Shown: one piece after another, positions 8,519 through 16,892 of the stretch | Layout: each line of letters opens with the position of its first letter | How positions within the stretch are numbered: position 1 is the stretch's first letter | Source: Natronoarchaeum rubrum | GTDB lineage: Archaea; Halobacteriota; Halobacteria; Halobacteriales; Natronoarchaeaceae | NCBI RefSeq assembly: GCF_024494695.1 | Contig: NZ_JANHDP010000001.1 | Span: forward strand, 496,001-560,000 | Reading direction: 5' to 3' | DNA: 64,000 nt | The notes under the pieces: model-generated | Databases searched by the model: none | What the model was told of the DNA's origin: nothing | The model's input: the letters and a program-made list of their open reading frames with translations, nothing else | Translations under genes and position numbers: made by a program

Positions 8519-10054
8519 TCAGCGCCGCCAGAACGTCGGCGACAGCAACACCAGCACCGAGATGATCTCCAGGCGGCCGATCCACATCAGGAACGTCATG
8601 TACAGCTTCGCTGCGGCCGAGAACTCGCCGTAGCTGTTCATCGGGCCGACCTCCCCGAAGCCCGGTCCGATGTTGCCCAGCGTCGCCATCGTGACGCTCA
8701 TCGCTTCCAGCCCGTTCAGCGACAGCCCCGGCGTCCGCAGCGTGTCGAGGTAGAGCAGCACGGTCGAGAGTGCGAACAACAGGAGAAACGTGAGCGTGAA
8801 GCCGACGAGCCCCATGAGCGTGTCCTCGTCGACGACCGACCCGGAGACGCGGATCGGCCGCACCGCCTCGGGGTGGACGGTCGTGTACAGCTCGCGGTCG
8901 ATCAGTCGGGAGATCGCGTACCAGCGGACGATCTTGATCCCGCCGGCCGCCGAACCGACCGAGCCGCCCAGAAACATCGCGAACAGGAGGATCGTCTGGG
9001 CCGGCGCGCTCCACACGTTGAAGTCCATGCTCGCGTACCCCGTCGTCGTGACGATGGCGACGACCTGGAACAGCGCCTGCCGAAGCGCGGGCTCGATCGC
9101 GCCGACGATCGGCGCGACCTGACTCGGCGTCGAGTCGAGGCCGGGACCGGCGTACAGCAGGGCGGCGATGAGACCGCCGACGCTCGCCAGCGCCGCGAGA
9201 TAGGCCCGGAACTCCGAATCATCGACGAGTCGCGAGGGATTGCCGTCGAGCGCGTGCCACAGCAGGGCGAAGTTCGTCCCGGCGACGATCATGAAGGGGA
9301 TCATTGCCCACTGGACGATCGGCGCGAACGCCTCGGCGCTGCGGGCCTCCGGCGAGAACCCGCCGGTCGGCATCGTCGTCAGCGCGTGGGCGACGGCGTT
9401 GTAGACGGTCATCCCGTCGGCGGGTCCGAAGAGGTTCAGCGCGTAGTACACCGCCGCCGCGAGCAGCGTCAGGCCGGCGTAGATCTTCCAGAGCGCGCGG
9501 GCGGTCGAGGTGATCCGGGGCGTGAGCTTCTCCAGTTCGAACCCGGGCGCCTCCTCCTTGATCAACTGGGCCCCGCCGACCGACAGTTCGGGCAGGATCG
9601 CGACCATCAGAACGACGATCCCCATCCCGCCGAGCCACTGGGTGAGCTGTCGGTACATCATCATCCCGTGACCGTGGCGCTCGACCGAGATGTCGCTGAG
9701 CACCGTCGCACCGGTCGTCGTGAACCCGCTCATGCTCTCGAACAGGGCGTAGACGGGGTTTGCGACCGACCCCTGTCCGGCGACGAGGTAGGGAAGCGTC
9801 CCGATCAGCGGAACCGCGAGCCACGTCGCCCCGACGAGCAAGAACCCCTCCCGGTGGCCGAGATCCGGCTCCGGTCGAAGGCGCCGGAGCCCCTCGCCGA
9901 CCGCGAGGGCGACCAGGATCGTCACGACGAACGGTAGCGGACTCTCGCCGTACCACAGCGAGACCAGTAGCGGGAACGCGAACGGGACGGTGATGTACTT
10001 CAGGACGGTCCCGACCAGGCTGAACGCCGCCCTGTAGTCGACGTGGCTCGGCAT
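8519..10054 (-). CDS. trkH: TrkH-family potassium uptake channel subunit (copy 1)
   Basis: This 511-residue protein has the fourfold M1-P-M2 layout of Trk/Ktr potassium transporters. All four selectivity-filter loops can be seen: ESMSGFTTTGATVLSD, TMPTGGFSPEARS, TTTGYASMDFN and TLGNIGPGFGEVGP. It imports potassium, which haloarchaea accumulate to molar levels. I set the start at ATG 10054 (MPSHVDYRAAFSLVG), the point where similarity to the neighbouring copy begins. It is divergent from a second trkH with a 226 bp gap. No trkA (RCK regulatory subunit) is present in the window. Confidence 0.93.
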   Translation of the reverse strand: MPSHVDYRAAFSLVGTVLKYITVPFAFPLLVSLWYGESPLPFVVTILVALAVGEGLRRLRPEPDLGHREGFLLVGATWLAVPLIGTLPYLVAGQGSVANPVYALFESMSGFTTTGATVLSDISVERHGHGMMMYRQLTQWLGGMGIVVLMVAILPELSVGGAQLIKEEAPGFELEKLTPRITSTARALWKIYAGLTLLAAAVYYALNLFGPADGMTVYNAVAHALTTMPTGGFSPEARSAEAFAPIVQWAMIPFMIVAGTNFALLWHALDGNPSRLVDDSEFRAYLAALASVGGLIAALLYAGPGLDSTPSQVAPIVGAIEPALRQALFQVVAIVTTTGYASMDFNVWSAPAQTILLFAMFLGGSVGSAAGGIKIVRWYAISRLIDRELYTTVHPEAVRPIRVSGSVVDEDTLMGLVGFTLTFLLLFALSTVLLYLDTLRTPGLSLNGLEAMSVTMATLGNIGPGFGEVGPMNSYGEFSAAAKLYMTFLMWIGRLEIISVLVLLSPTFWRR

Positions 10055-10280
10055 CGGATCGACGTACCCACAGGGCGACAAAAAAGCCTCTCACTTGCGA
10101 CCGTACCGTCGTACCGTTCGACGATCCAGCGAGGGGCCGCACGTCGGCGTCGATGCGAGGTGGACAATCGGTACATCCATGTCGGCGAACGCACACAGTT
10201 ACTACCAGTAGGCGAGTGATGTACGAGCCGCCGAGCCGCGACCACCGCAAGTTCTGTGCCATCCGATTGGAGCGACCACG
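10055..10280. other. Divergent intergenic region between the two trkH genes
   Basis: This 226 bp gap should hold both trkH promoters. It contains cacttgcgaccgtaccgtcg followed by a near repeat, gtaccgttcgac. I see no clear TATA box for either side and no RNA gene. Confidence 0.4.
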
Positions 10281-11777
10281 ATGACGGTCCGCGTCGACTG
10301 GCGAGTCAGCTGCAGCCTCGTCGGGACGATCCTCAAGTGGCTCTCGGTGCCGTTACTGATTCCGCTGGCGCTCGCGCTGTACGACCGCGCGGATGTCGTC
10401 CCGTTCCTGCTGACGATCGGCGTCACAGTCGCGGTCGGCGCGCTCCTCGAACGACTCGCCGACGAGCGCGATCTGGGAACCAGGGAGGCGTTCCTCATGG
10501 TCGCGCTCACGTGGCTCTCGGTCGCGCTCGTCGGCGCGATTCCCTTCGTGGCTGCGGGCGACGGGGCGCTCGCCCATCCCGTGAACGCGCTGTTCGAGAG
10601 CATGAGCGGCATCACGACCACCGGCGCCACCGCGGCGGTCGATTTCTCCGTCCACTCGCGGGCGGTGTTGCTGTGGCGACAACTCATCCAGTGGCTCGGC
10701 GGACTCGGCATCCTCATCCTCGCGACGGCGATCCTCTCGCAGCTCGGCGTCGCCGGCGCCCAGCTCATGGAGACCGAGACCCAGACGCGGAACGTCAACC
10801 GACTCACGCCGAAGATTTCCCACACCGCTCGGCTGCTCTGGGGGCTCTACGTCGGCCTGACGCTGCTTCTGATCGCGATCCTCGCCGGGCTGGGACTGGT
10901 CGGCGCGGCGCCGAACATGACGCTGTTCGACGCCGTCGCCCACGCCTTCACGACAGTCTCGACCAGCGGGTTCTCGCCCCGGCCCGAGAGTCTCGGCGCG
11001 TTCGCGCCGATCGTCCAGTGGGTCACGACCCTGTTCATGGCGCTGGGCGCGACGAGCTTCGTCCTGATCTATCTGGTCCTGCAGGGCAACGTCGAGCGCC
11101 TCTACGAGAGCGACGAGTTCCGCTTCTACGTCGCCATTCTCGGACTCTTTAGCCTCGTCGTCGTCGCCATCCTGTTCTCGGACGCGACCTACGCCGGGGA
11201 CGTCGAACGGACGATCCGCCACGGCGTCTTCCAGGTCGTCTCGATCACGACGACGACTGGCTACGCGACCGTCGACTTCAACACGTGGTCGGCCTCGGCG
11301 AAACACCTCCTCTTTATCTGCATGTTCATCGGCGGGATGGCGGGCAGCACGACCTGCTCGATCAAGGCGCTGCGCTGGCTCATCGTGCTGAAGGGGTTCC
11401 GCCGGGACCTGTTCGTCGCGAGCCACCCCGCGGTCGTCAAGCCGGTCCGCCTGAGCGGCGACGTGATCGACGAGCAGACGATTCGCGACGTCTACGCCTA
11501 CACGCTGGTCAGCCTCGTGTTCTTCATCGGCACCACCGTCTTCCTGGTGGTCGACAGCTCCCGCGTCGGCTTCCAGATCACCGAGTTCGAGGCCATGGGC
11601 GCCGCTGCGGCGACCTTTTTCAACATCGGCCCCGGCTTCGGCGTCGCCGGCCCCTACGAGACCTACGAGGTGTTTCCCGAGAGCACGAAGGTCGCGATGA
11701 TTCTCCTGATGTGGATCGGTCGGATCGAGATCATCCCTGTGCTGGTGCTGTTGACGCCGTCGTACTGGCGGTCGTAG
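10281..11777 (+). CDS. trkH: TrkH-family potassium uptake channel subunit (copy 2)
   Basis: This 498-residue paralogue of the neighbouring channel starts MTVRVDWRVSCSLVGTILKW. Its filter loops are ESMSGITTTGATAAVD, TVSTSGFSPRPES, TTTGYATVDFN and TFFNIGPGFGVAGP. Loops 1, 3 and 4 are close to copy 1, while loop 2 (TSGFSP instead of TGGFSP) differs and could change affinity or regulation. The C-terminus LLMWIGRIEIIPVLVLL matches that of copy 1. The divergent paralogues suggest duplication followed by separate regulation. The stop codon is only 6 bp from the converging DUF262 gene. Confidence 0.93.
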   Translation: MTVRVDWRVSCSLVGTILKWLSVPLLIPLALALYDRADVVPFLLTIGVTVAVGALLERLADERDLGTREAFLMVALTWLSVALVGAIPFVAAGDGALAHPVNALFESMSGITTTGATAAVDFSVHSRAVLLWRQLIQWLGGLGILILATAILSQLGVAGAQLMETETQTRNVNRLTPKISHTARLLWGLYVGLTLLLIAILAGLGLVGAAPNMTLFDAVAHAFTTVSTSGFSPRPESLGAFAPIVQWVTTLFMALGATSFVLIYLVLQGNVERLYESDEFRFYVAILGLFSLVVVAILFSDATYAGDVERTIRHGVFQVVSITTTTGYATVDFNTWSASAKHLLFICMFIGGMAGSTTCSIKALRWLIVLKGFRRDLFVASHPAVVKPVRLSGDVIDEQTIRDVYAYTLVSLVFFIGTTVFLVVDSSRVGFQITEFEAMGAAAATFFNIGPGFGVAGPYETYEVFPESTKVAMILLMWIGRIEIIPVLVLLTPSYWRS

Positions 11778-11783
11778 CGGGGA

Positions 11784-13499
11784 TTATGTCCCCCAGAAGT
11801 TGATAATGTCTTCTGCAAGTTTCTCTGTCCGGTCATCGATAGCTTCAAACCCCCAGTTATCGTGCTCTTCAGGGATTTTCTTCGTCATCTGAATTTTCGA
11901 GTTACGATACTCTGCACATTTCTCAGCGAACGGATTATTGCTTGCTCGAACGTTCTGACTATCTGCAAGCAGTGTGAGATTCCCCAATCGAGACTTATAG
12001 AGATCAAAGCGTTCCTCGTTGTTATTGAATACTGCTTCCCAGGAACTGTATTTGTTTGACGACATAGCTCTCTGTGGAGCGATATGCTCTAGCTCAACCC
12101 GATCGGAATCGAGCTGTGTTTCAGGAGTTCCTGCCTGGTAGTAATCTTCCTCAAGTGTGCGAAGCATATTTCGGGTGAATGCGCTGTTTGGAAGCTCGCG
12201 TCCTTTCAGGATCTCGAACAACTGTTCGTCTTCAACCGTGCGTTCGTTGATCAGTTCCTCAATCGAGGGCTCCCAGTTACTCTGCTCGGCTTCTTTCAGT
12301 TGGCTCACGAACTGATACATACTATCCCGATGGTGGGCAGGATTTGCATCCTCAAGATTCAGCCGTACGTTGAGCTTATTTGCGAGGCGTAGAAGCTTCT
12401 CCATTTCATCCGCGTCGCTAACGTTCTCTACAAGATAAAGCAGGACAATTGGTGCGTGCGCATTTTTGCATTGGAAAAACCTCATCTGCTTGTTGATCTG
12501 ATTACGCTTATTCCGCCGATACTTCCGAACCGTCCCCTCATGAATATCAATATATGTGTCTGTATAGTCTTCTAACTTCCCGACAAACCGTCGAATTTCT
12601 GTAGGTCCACTATGGGTATCGAGTGCCTCAGTGAAAACACGATAGAAATCCTTGCTCGTAATGCGTCCATGTGCTTGATACTGGTCATCTACGATGAGAT
12701 AGTGAGTTATTGCCCGTCTTGGAGCTGCACTGCTGACTTTGTCATTCTCTTCAAGTCGCGTACTAATGTCCTCCCATCGCCGCCGAACGTCTCTTTCGTC
12801 CAATCCTGATTTCGTAGCTTCCTCTAAAAGTTTAGTTTTAGCAAGGTTGATTGGTGATAGTTCGAGTCCGCGCTCGTTCTGTGTCTGAAACACTTGATAC
12901 GCAGCGGTCATGCTCCCACAGGACGTTCGAACAAGGTTCACGTGGTGAACAGTATTTTGAAGCATCTCCTCGCGCTCGTCTGCAGTCAGATCGGACACTT
13001 TGTCCGCGAAAAAGTCATAACATTCTCGGATAGGATGGTCCGAACCTACCTGTTCTACATCTCCATCGTAAATGTGTTGGTAGGCTTTATCATCGTTATC
13101 GAGAAGTTGTAAAGTACGAACGGATTTCCCAGTTTGATCATGCGTAGTGAGTATACTTTCAACGTTTTTGTGATCATCGGGGAGTCCTGCTACGTCGCGG
13201 ATAGCACAGACTAAGATAGAAAACGTAGTCAATCGCTGCTGACCGTCAACGATCTTGTAGACCTGAACATCGTCATCTCCCTCATCATGATCTTCTACAA
13301 GGATGACCTGACCAACGAAATGAGAACTCTTGTAATCGGTACCGATACTGCTAATATCATTCCACAGTGCTATTCTCTGTTCCTCATTCCATTTATATTC
13401 TCTTTGGAATATTGGGACTTTGAATATTCGAGTTTTTTCACCGAGGAGATCAACAAGCCGTAGTTCTTCGGCCTCAAGATCCATATTAGAGCTTACCAT
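11784..13499 (-). CDS. GmrSD-like DUF262/DUF1524 protein (type IV restriction family)
   Basis: This 571-residue protein fuses the two GmrSD halves. The N-terminal DUF262 (ParB/sulfiredoxin-like NTPase) domain shows VPIFQREYKW near residue 30 and the hallmark IVDGQQRLTTFS near residue 86. The C-terminal DUF1524 His-Me/HNH nuclease shows ELEHIAPQRA near residue 472 and SRLGNLTLLADSQNVRASNN near 520, so both look intact. Characterised GmrSD enzymes cut DNA with modified (glucosylated hydroxymethyl) cytosine, so phage defence is likely. The gene is visibly AT-richer than everything around it, and codon choice is mixed; both suggest recent transfer. It sits alone between trkH and tRNA-Gly. Met-6 is an alternative start. 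Confidence 0.87.
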   Translation of the reverse strand: MVSSNMDLEAEELRLVDLLGEKTRIFKVPIFQREYKWNEEQRIALWNDISSIGTDYKSSHFVGQVILVEDHDEGDDDVQVYKIVDGQQRLTTFSILVCAIRDVAGLPDDHKNVESILTTHDQTGKSVRTLQLLDNDDKAYQHIYDGDVEQVGSDHPIRECYDFFADKVSDLTADEREEMLQNTVHHVNLVRTSCGSMTAAYQVFQTQNERGLELSPINLAKTKLLEEATKSGLDERDVRRRWEDISTRLEENDKVSSAAPRRAITHYLIVDDQYQAHGRITSKDFYRVFTEALDTHSGPTEIRRFVGKLEDYTDTYIDIHEGTVRKYRRNKRNQINKQMRFFQCKNAHAPIVLLYLVENVSDADEMEKLLRLANKLNVRLNLEDANPAHHRDSMYQFVSQLKEAEQSNWEPSIEELINERTVEDEQLFEILKGRELPNSAFTRNMLRTLEEDYYQAGTPETQLDSDRVELEHIAPQRAMSSNKYSSWEAVFNNNEERFDLYKSRLGNLTLLADSQNVRASNNPFAEKCAEYRNSKIQMTKKIPEEHDNWGFEAIDDRTEKLAEDIINFWGT

Positions 13500-13520
13500 G
13501 GATCCTGGTATGTCTAAAGC

Positions 13521-13530
13521 ATTATAAAAA
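13521..13530 (-). promoter_or_regulatory. TATA box of the DUF262 gene
   Basis: On the minus strand tttttataat is centred about 27 bases upstream of the ATG at 13499, which predicts a leaderless or nearly leaderless mRNA, as is usual in haloarchaea. This supports ATG 13499 as the start. Confidence 0.55.
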
Positions 13531-13623
13531 CACCGTGAAATTGGTAGAGAACGGTAATATCCTACTTAGACTGAAAGTGGAGTCTTCGCAAACCAACGGA
13601 TATTGCTACGCTAATCGCTGAGT

Positions 13624-13628
13624 AAAAA
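13624..13628 (-). terminator. T5 tract downstream of tRNA-Gly
   Basis: Read on the minus strand, a run of five T lies about 28 bases past the tRNA 3' end, in an AT-rich stretch. Archaeal tRNA transcripts usually stop at short oligo-T tracts. Support is positional only. Confidence 0.35.
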
Positions 13629-13655
13629 TGTGAATAATGGATTAGAATTCAGAAG

Positions 13656-13726
13656 TGCGCCGGCCGGGATTTGAACCCGGGCCATGAGCTTGGAAGGCTC
13701 AGGTCCTACCACTAGACCACCGGCGC
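13656..13726 (-). tRNA. tRNA-Gly (anticodon UCC)
   Basis: The minus strand folds into a 71-base tRNA. The acceptor stem is GCGCCGG/CCGGCGC with discriminator A. The D-arm is in GGTCTAGTGGTAGGACC. The anticodon arm is TGAGC-CTTCCAA-GCTCA, giving anticodon TCC, which reads GGA and GGG glycine codons. The T-arm is CCGGG-TTCAAAT-CCCGG. There is no intron and the CCA is not encoded. It lies downstream on the same strand from a Trm9-like methyltransferase gene, and its wobble U34 is the kind of base such enzymes modify. Confidence 0.97.
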
Positions 13727-13965
13727 TTTCGTCACGCTGTTCCTCATGCGCCGTAGATCGCGATTCCTTCGGAATCGCTCACCACCGGCGCTCGTTTTTC
13801 GCGCCGCATATCGGCGCGTCACACCCCACGACGCGCTTTGGCGCGTGCTGTGGCGTGTACTGAAACCGGGCAATCGAACGATCGCCCGGGGGATCGCGCG
13901 ACCGCGATCCGCCGGTGGGCCATTGAGCCCACACCAGCGTGCGTCCTTCCCTTTTCGGGCGGCGG
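13727..13965 (-). other. Hairpin-dense region between the methyltransferase gene and tRNA-Gly
   Basis: This 239 bp stretch holds successive hairpins: 13760-13778 (8-bp stem, loop ttc), 13801-13817 (6 bp) overlapping 13814-13836 (7 bp) as alternatives, 13868-13887 (8 bp with one U-G wobble when read as minus-strand RNA), 13891-13910 (7 bp) and 13915-13932 (6 bp). The 12-mer accaccggcgct at 13781-13792 repeats the sequence at the 5' edge of the tRNA (13716-13727). An open frame crosses the region, but its composition is basic and unlike local proteins. A structured leader or small RNA is possible. Confidence 0.5.
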
Positions 13966-14610
13966 TTAAGGGTGTTTCCCTTTTCCGACGACGGCATAGC
14001 AGTTCCCGCTGGAGAGGAACACGTCCTCGGCGATCAGATCGCTCGCCGCGATATCGGCTCGGAACTCGTCGGGATCGTAGACGTGGTAGAACCGCGGCAC
14101 CGTTTCGCCGCCCGGCAGCGTCCAGTCGACCGTCGTGTCGAACCCCTCCGAGCGGTCGAAGCGGTCGTGCGTGGTGCTCCACGCCGAGACGAGCGCGCGG
14201 CCCTCCGGTGCGAGAGCGCGGGCGAGCTCGTCCAGGCTTCGGCGTCGCGCAGCACGGTCCGGAAGGTGGTGGAGCGTGGCGACGTACACCGCGACGTCGA
14301 CGACGCCCGCTGCGATCGGGAGCCGCCCGGCGTCGCCCTGCACGAGATCGACGTCGAAGCCGCGCTCGCCGCGGCGCTTCCGGGCGGTGTCGAGCAGCCC
14401 GCGGCTCACGTCGACGCCGATCACCCGGTCGACGCGCTCGGCCATCGGCTCGGCGTGGCGGGCGTTGCCGCAGCCGAGATCGAGGCCGACGGCGCCCTCG
14501 ACGCCGTCGAGGAACGTCTCTACCTCCGGCCAGGGGTACTCCCGGGTCGACGCGAAGTGCTCGGCGATGTCGTCGTACGTGTCGCGCACGTGGTCGGGCG
14601 CCCGGTCCAT
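13966..14610 (-). CDS. SAM-dependent methyltransferase, Trm9/ABH8-like
   Basis: This 214-residue class I methyltransferase has motif I GLDLGCGNARHAE near residue 43 and GVDVSRGLLDTARKR after it. Two features recall the Trm9/ALKBH8 family, which methylates carboxymethyl-uridine at tRNA position 34: the N-terminal YDDIAEHFASTREYPWPEVE and the block ATLHHLPDRAARRRSLDEL followed by GRALVSAWS. The start ATG 14610 (MDRAPDHVRD) is where family similarity begins; the open frame runs much further upstream without homology. It is co-oriented with tRNA-Gly(UCC), whose eukaryotic counterpart is a Trm9 substrate. A generic small-molecule methyltransferase is the alternative. Confidence 0.8.
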   Translation of the reverse strand: MDRAPDHVRDTYDDIAEHFASTREYPWPEVETFLDGVEGAVGLDLGCGNARHAEPMAERVDRVIGVDVSRGLLDTARKRRGERGFDVDLVQGDAGRLPIAAGVVDVAVYVATLHHLPDRAARRRSLDELARALAPEGRALVSAWSTTHDRFDRSEGFDTTVDWTLPGGETVPRFYHVYDPDEFRADIAASDLIAEDVFLSSGNCYAVVGKGKHP

Positions 14611-14738
14611 GCCCGACCGGAGTGGGTCGGCGACCAAAGTCGCGGCGATCCGTCGATCCGGTGGAGGACGCCGTCGAGACGGGTCGCGTGGCGGCGCCGT
14701 GGGACGCCATCGCGTCGCGACGCCGAGCGCGCCGCCGC

Positions 14739-16892
14739 TCAGATGAACAGGAAGGTCAGATACGCGACCGAGAGCAACACGGCGGCGTGTTTCGCGCCGT
14801 CGGCCAGCCGGCCGCCGCTCATCTGGCCCGCGATCAGGCCCGAGAACAGCGCCTGCAGCGAGGTCGTGTGGAAGAAGATCACGGTGTAGGCCGACTGGTT
14901 GATCGACCCGAGCTCTTCGAGCACCTGCGTGATCGCGAACTGGCCGGCCGCGCCGCTGGCTTCCGGCAGCACGCTCTCGTCGGGGAGGTTCGGGATCAAC
15001 ACGGTGTCGAGCGCGCCGACGATCAACAGGAACACCCCGAAGGCGACGTAGACGACCACGACGTAGGTGAGCATCTCGTCCTTGCGGGCGCGCTTGAGCC
15101 GTCGGTCGGACTTGGCTTGCGCCGCGGCGATCCGAAGCACGCGGGCGAGATCGCCGCTGGCGTTGATCGCGTTCGTGGTCAGGGTGACGACTCGCGAAAT
15201 CGTCCGCGTCCGGACGCGGTGCTCGAACCGCCGCAGCGCCATCTCCACGTCGGCGCCCCACCGGATGTCCGCCCAGACGCGGTCGAGTTCGGGGTTGAGC
15301 GCGCCGAGGTCGCTCTTTCGCACGCGGTCGATGCTCTCGACGACGGTCATCCCCGCCTCGTTGACGCTCGCGAGCCGATCGAGGAAGTCGGGCACCGACG
15401 CCTCGATCGTGTCGATCCGGCGCCGGTGGATCTCGTAGGCGATCGCGAACGTCCCGACGACGAACAGCGTCGCCTGGAGCAGGAAGTCGTCGACGATCAA
15501 TCGGAGCGGGACGCCCAGGTGGACGGCCACCGCGAACCGCAACGCTGTCAGGAGACCGACGATCGGGATCGTCGCCCACAGTAGCGTTTTCGGGCGCTCG
15601 ATGATCGTCTGGACCGGATTCCCGAAGTTATCGCGGAGCCACTGGAACTGGCGGTAGAGCCGGAGGCGTTCGAGGTTCCCGGCGCGTCGGTCGGACTCGG
15701 GCGCCGTCGGCGTCCCGCCGTCGGAGCGGGTCGTCGCTCCGCCGGACCGCGCCTTCGTCCCCGCCGACCGATCGGTCGTGTTCTCCGCCCGGCGCACGTC
15801 CGAGAGCCGGATCGAGGGATCGAACGAGGGGGCGAACTGCTCGCCGCCGCTCGACTCGCCCATCGCCGAGCCGAGATAGAGTATGAACGCGATGTTCGCG
15901 ACCGGCAGCAAGACGTACACGACCACCCGGAGCAGCGCCAGCGTGTCGGTTAGCGAGATGCCGAGCACGACGAGGATCGTGATCAGGAACAGCGGTAACA
16001 CCACCAGTAGCGTCACGTACACCTCCGCGAGCGTCGCGAGCTCGTTGAGTAGGCGGTCCTGCTGGTCTTCGGCGTCCTGCTGGAACTCGGCGTGTCGCTG
16101 TTCGAGGAAGTCAGCGAGGCTCTGCCCGCTCTGGAGGACGCTCGAGAGGTTCTCGGCGAACTCCTTGAACTTCGGACTCGGCGTCCGGCGGGCCATCGTC
16201 CGGATCGCGGTGACCATATCCTTGCCGAACATGTCCATGTTCCGGACGGCGACGCCGACCTCCGCGGCCGGTTCCCCGTAGACGTGCTCGTGGTCGGCCA
16301 GAATCCGGAGCACGGTCGGGAACTCCATCCCGCTCCGGGAGAGGGCGTACATGAACGAGACCGTCTCGGGGAGGTTCGCGTCGATGTTTCGTCGACGCTG
16401 CCCGGCGAGGTAGGAGGGGTACCACCACCGGAGGTAGTACGTGGCGACCGCGAGGACGACGGCGACCGCGATCGCCGAGCCGACCTGAATTGCCAGCAGC
16501 GTCGTCCCGGTCGGCTGTGGCTGCCCGAAGGCGCCGGCGACGAACTCGACGGTGCCGGGAAGACTCGCCCTGACGGTCTTCTGGGGCGTTTGGAGCAGTC
16601 GAACGGCGCCCCACTGCAGGTACAGCCCGGCGGCGGCGCCGACGACGGCGCCGAAGACGGCGTACAGCAGGGTCCGGGCGGCGTAGATGCGGTACGTCGT
16701 CGGGACGTGCGCAGTTCGAAGCCGTCGCTTGCGAAGCTGGCGATTGCGGCCGACTCGATGGACGAAGTCGCCGAACGCGAGCAACGATACCCGGGAGACG
16801 ATCCGCTCGACGCGCGTGCTCAGCGGCGCGAGCGCGACCGGAACGAGCACCGCGACGGCGATCGCCAGCGGGACGAAGTCGTACGGCGCCAT
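14739..16892 (-). CDS. Type II/IV secretion system F-family membrane protein (TadC/PilC-like)
   Basis: This 717-residue integral membrane protein is the platform of an archaeal type IV pilus-like machine. It contains two T2SSF-type cytoplasmic helical domains. The first is near residues 160-300 (MPETVSFMYALSRSG-like segment SFMYALSRSGMEFPTVLRIL). The second is near residues 510-610 (VPDFLDRLASVNEAGMTVVE). Each is followed by hydrophobic helices, giving about 8-9 membrane spans. A Gly/Thr/Ser-rich linker lies near residue 375. Its ATG directly abuts the stop codon of the ATPase gene upstream, so the two form an operon. No pilin gene with a class III signal peptide is seen alongside. Confidence 0.9.
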   Translation of the reverse strand: MAPYDFVPLAIAVAVLVPVALAPLSTRVERIVSRVSLLAFGDFVHRVGRNRQLRKRRLRTAHVPTTYRIYAARTLLYAVFGAVVGAAAGLYLQWGAVRLLQTPQKTVRASLPGTVEFVAGAFGQPQPTGTTLLAIQVGSAIAVAVVLAVATYYLRWWYPSYLAGQRRRNIDANLPETVSFMYALSRSGMEFPTVLRILADHEHVYGEPAAEVGVAVRNMDMFGKDMVTAIRTMARRTPSPKFKEFAENLSSVLQSGQSLADFLEQRHAEFQQDAEDQQDRLLNELATLAEVYVTLLVVLPLFLITILVVLGISLTDTLALLRVVVYVLLPVANIAFILYLGSAMGESSGGEQFAPSFDPSIRLSDVRRAENTTDRSAGTKARSGGATTRSDGGTPTAPESDRRAGNLERLRLYRQFQWLRDNFGNPVQTIIERPKTLLWATIPIVGLLTALRFAVAVHLGVPLRLIVDDFLLQATLFVVGTFAIAYEIHRRRIDTIEASVPDFLDRLASVNEAGMTVVESIDRVRKSDLGALNPELDRVWADIRWGADVEMALRRFEHRVRTRTISRVVTLTTNAINASGDLARVLRIAAAQAKSDRRLKRARKDEMLTYVVVVYVAFGVFLLIVGALDTVLIPNLPDESVLPEASGAAGQFAITQVLEELGSINQSAYTVIFFHTTSLQALFSGLIAGQMSGGRLADGAKHAAVLLSVAYLTFLFI

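Noticed and set aside
7304..9937. An 877-codon open frame on the plus strand
   Set aside because: It overlaps the membrane-protein gene and runs antisense through trkH. The product is Arg-rich and has no recognisable motif, unlike acidic haloarchaeal proteins; it is an artefact of high GC.
11778..13727. Attachment-site pair for an integrated element around the DUF262 gene
   Set aside because: I looked for a copy of the tRNA-Gly 3' end near 11778 and found none, and there is no integrase, so a bounded integrative element is not supported.
13779..13997. A 72-codon minus-strand frame through the hairpin region
   Set aside because: Basic, Arg/Pro-rich composition and overlap with the methyltransferase 3' end; the palindromes explain the region better than coding does.
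14611..15579. N-terminal extension of the methyltransferase frame
   Set aside because: The frame is open upstream of ATG 14610 but runs antisense to nothing useful, overlaps the F-family gene in another frame on the same strand, and lacks homology.
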